NCBI GenBank assembly: GCA_044349305.1
Contig: JBIKRF010000104.1
Span: forward strand, 1-7,923
Direction: 5' to 3'
From: CAIZGX01 sp044349305
GTDB lineage: Bacteria; Bacteroidota; Bacteroidia; Flavobacteriales_D; Sanyastnellaceae
Length of the DNA: 7,923 bases
In this document: piece after piece, positions 5,687 to 7,923 of the stretch
Layout of the letters: every line of letters begins with the position of its first letter
How positions within the stretch are numbered: position 1 is the stretch's first letter
Made by a program: the position numbers and the translations under genes
The notes under the pieces: generated by a model
The model's input: the letters and a program-made list of their open reading frames with translations, nothing else
The model's database searches: none
What the model was told of the DNA's origin: nothing

Positions 5687-7923
5687 ATGATTCGCGAAAG
5701 GGGACTGCCGTACTATTTTCTGTTTTTTCTGTTGGTGTTCAGCGCTAACATGGGGCAAGCTCAGTTCTATAAAGGGTCCAATCTTACTTTCGGGAAAAAC
5801 AGAATTCAATTTAAGCCATTTGATTGGTCGCTTCTTCCCGGAGAACATTTCGAAGTGTACTATTATCAGGGCGGACAGCAAATTGCAGAGCGAACGTTGT
5901 TGTATTGCGAACAGGAAAAAATTCGGCTTCAAAGGTTTTTTAATGTTCAATTGGAAGATGCAATTCAGGTTGTTTGCTTCAATAAACAGAGTGAATTTCG
6001 TCAGAGCAATCTCGGATTAACAGATGAGGAAACAGCAAGCGTCGGCGGGTCAACGAATATTTTAGGAAATAAAATGTTCGTGTATTTCGAAGGCACGGAC
6101 GTAGAGTTAAGAAAACAGATAGCTCTCGGCCTGTCGCGGATTATGTATTTGCAATTGATTTACGGAAGCGATTGGCGAAGTATTGTTAGAGGAAATAATC
6201 GAATTGCAATTCCAACATGGTATTCTGAAGGGGTAATACGTTACGCAGCCATAACAGACCAACGCGAATGTGAGCGAGCGGCTGAGGATTGGTTTGTGAA
6301 TGCTCGTCGACCAAAGATGCACAGGCTTACCGGTAAACAAGCAGAACTCGTGGGTCAAAGTTTTTGGTCGTACATAGGGAATATTTACGGTGAGAATGTG
6401 GTACTTGGAATTTTGAATATGACGCAATTGTTCCGTGGAACAGATGGCGGATTTCAATATGTAATAGGAAGGGAAACAGAGACGGTTGTTGACGATTACA
6501 AGCGCTATATTCAACAAGGAAGAGATCTAAATAAAATTCAAGAGGAATTGGATTCAATGCAGGTTAAGCGAAAGAAATTTAAATTTTTAGTTCCAGAATT
6601 GAAAGGAAAATTCAAAAACGAATATTTGCATATCACGCCGTCAAGCGACCATTTGAAATGGGCTTATTCCATGCATTACAAGGGTCAATACACGGTGTAT
6701 ATTTACGATACAGAGACGAAAGAAAAAACGAAAGTTGCAAAAGGAGATTTTAAAAGTGACCGTATTCCAGACTTTAGTACTCCCCAATTGGCTTGGCATC
6801 CGAATGGACAAGTGTTGTCGTACGTAACAGAGAAAGACGGGAAGTTATTTTGGAATACCTATCAACTCGATTCGAAAGAGAAATCGACGAAAGAATTATT
6901 TCAGGTCGAAAAAATACAGAGCATGAAATATGCTCCGGACGGCAAGAGGGTGGTAATTAGTGGCACACTAAACGGTAAAACAAACATTTTTCTTTTGCCG
7001 ATTACGGCCAATGTGCCACAGAAATTAACCAACGATAACTTCGACGATGTTGACCCCGTATTTTCTGCCGATGGGAACAGCATTTATTTCAGCTCGAATA
7101 GAGGCAGTAGTTTGGAATTGAATTACCACGACAGTATTCGAGTAGAGGATGCCAATTTTCACATTTATAAATTGACTTTGTCGGATGACTACAAGAACGA
7201 AGAACTCATTCAATTAACGAATTCAAAATACTCAGATCGTAGATTAGCGCTTGCCAAAGACAACAAAATTCAATTCATTCGCTCCAAAGCCTTATACGAC
7301 GAGAGATGCTCGGTGTTCAGAGATAGCGCAATAGCGAGTATTGACACCACCATACATTACCGATATTTTAATGTGACCGAGGTAATGCAAAAGTCAACGA
7401 GACAAACAAGAGGATTTAGTATCACTTCCGATTTTAAGAGCGGAATATGGATGGTTGATGAATTGAACGCTCCGTTTATTATGAAATTGGATTTGGTTAA
7501 CGATAGGGCCATGGAAGTAGAGGGAGATGAGAGTCAGCCTGAAGCGGAAAAGGCACCTTACTCTGAAATGCGTTGGTATCCTAAGAAAAAGGATGCAAAG
7601 CGAATCGACACTGAAAATTTTGCATTTCCTGGCGATAAAAAACGACAACTTGAAAGTTTGAAGCAAGCCACGGAACTCGCGCAACTTACAAAAATAGAAA
7701 TTCCGAAGGCCAAGAACTACATGGTGAATTATACCACGAGCTATGTTCAGTCTACTGTAGACAATCAGTTCGCCAGTTCATTCTATCAAAACTATACAGG
7801 ACCCACGAGTATTTCTCCGGGGTTTTCAGGTTTCTTCAAGGTTGGAATTTCAGATTTAATGGAAGATTATAAATTAACTGCAGGAGTTCGTTTAGCTGCG
7901 GATTTCGACAACAGTGATTTCGG
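5687..7923 (+). CDS. Secreted protein: MA-like domain, TolB-type propeller, barrel start (3'-truncated)
   Basis: The frame is open from ATG 5687 to the window end, 745 residues. Residues 1-25 are a signal peptide (hydrophobic FLFFLLVFSA, cleavage likely at GQA/Q), so it is exported; this supports the chosen start. Residues about 52-275 resemble the peptidase-MA-like domain: EHFEVYYY at 53-60 and IPTWYSEGVIRYAA (175-188) keep the family's second conserved stretch. Where HExxH would stand there is only LRKQIALGLSR (141-151), so it is probably not a protease. Residues about 310-530 carry TolB/PD40-type propeller blades: PQLAWHPNGQ (366-375), SMKYAPDGKR (412-421) and DVDPVFSADGNSIYFSSNR (454-472). 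From about 705, SPGFSGFFKVGISDLMEDYKLTAGVRL looks like the entry to a C-terminal outer-membrane barrel. Comparable proteins in Bacteroidota are often labelled TolB-like; there is no evidence that it works in the Tol-Pal system. Role unknown. Confidence 0.85.
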   Translation, partial: MIRERGLPYYFLFFLLVFSANMGQAQFYKGSNLTFGKNRIQFKPFDWSLLPGEHFEVYYYQGGQQIAERTLLYCEQEKIRLQRFFNVQLEDAIQVVCFNKQSEFRQSNLGLTDEETASVGGSTNILGNKMFVYFEGTDVELRKQIALGLSRIMYLQLIYGSDWRSIVRGNNRIAIPTWYSEGVIRYAAITDQRECERAAEDWFVNARRPKMHRLTGKQAELVGQSFWSYIGNIYGENVVLGILNMTQLFRGTDGGFQYVIGRETETVVDDYKRYIQQGRDLNKIQEELDSMQVKRKKFKFLVPELKGKFKNEYLHITPSSDHLKWAYSMHYKGQYTVYIYDTETKEKTKVAKGDFKSDRIPDFSTPQLAWHPNGQVLSYVTEKDGKLFWNTYQLDSKEKSTKELFQVEKIQSMKYAPDGKRVVISGTLNGKTNIFLLPITANVPQKLTNDNFDDVDPVFSADGNSIYFSSNRGSSLELNYHDSIRVEDANFHIYKLTLSDDYKNEELIQLTNSKYSDRRLALAKDNKIQFIRSKALYDERCSVFRDSAIASIDTTIHYRYFNVTEVMQKSTRQTRGFSITSDFKSGIWMVDELNAPFIMKLDLVNDRAMEVEGDESQPEAEKAPYSEMRWYPKKKDAKRIDTENFAFPGDKKRQLESLKQATELAQLTKIEIPKAKNYMVNYTTSYVQSTVDNQFASSFYQNYTGPTSISPGFSGFFKVGISDLMEDYKLTAGVRLAADFDNSDF

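Overview
The window (about 42% GC by eye) looks like chromosomal DNA from a member of the Bacteroidota, probably Flavobacteriales. The support is a Bacteroidota-style RseP, promoter-like TAnnTTTG boxes with TTG/TTTG elements about 18 bases upstream, few Shine-Dalgarno sequences, an arsenic operon carrying a DUF6428 gene, and a secreted propeller protein of a kind common in that phylum. Assignment is from memory of these families, not from a search.

Layout. Bases 1-1247 hold the 3' part of rseP (site-2 protease), with the N-terminal zinc motif cut off by the window edge. A tRNA-Leu(CAA) with its own likely promoter and a strong intrinsic terminator follows (1258-1400). Next come about 4.5 copies of a 24-bp tandem repeat (1413-1520) and a palindromic operator-like region (1526-1550) that runs into the start codon of arsR.

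Bases 1549-3808 form a compact arsenic resistance operon: arsR (repressor), a DUF6428 gene, acr3 (arsenite efflux) and arsC (arsenate reductase). The gaps are 1 bp, 10 bp and a 4-bp ATGA overlap. ArsC would reduce arsenate to arsenite, Acr3 would export it, and ArsR would relieve repression when arsenite binds its cysteines. The role of DUF6428 is unknown. Both ArsR and the DUF6428 protein end in Cys-Cys, which is the most suggestive lead in the window.

On the same strand, 39 bp later, come a DUF1003 membrane protein and a DUF1801 protein whose start overlaps the preceding stop. They may be read from the ars transcript, because no terminator separates them. A convergent metallo-beta-lactamase-fold hydrolase (5001-5639, minus strand) ends 2 bp from the DUF1801 stop, over a hairpin that could terminate both strands. 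From a 47-bp divergent promoter region a large secreted protein starts at 5687 and runs off the window. It has a signal peptide, a peptidase-MA-like domain without its zinc motif, a TolB-type beta-propeller and the beginning of what is probably an outer-membrane barrel. No insertion sequence, integrase, CRISPR array, rRNA or origin was seen.
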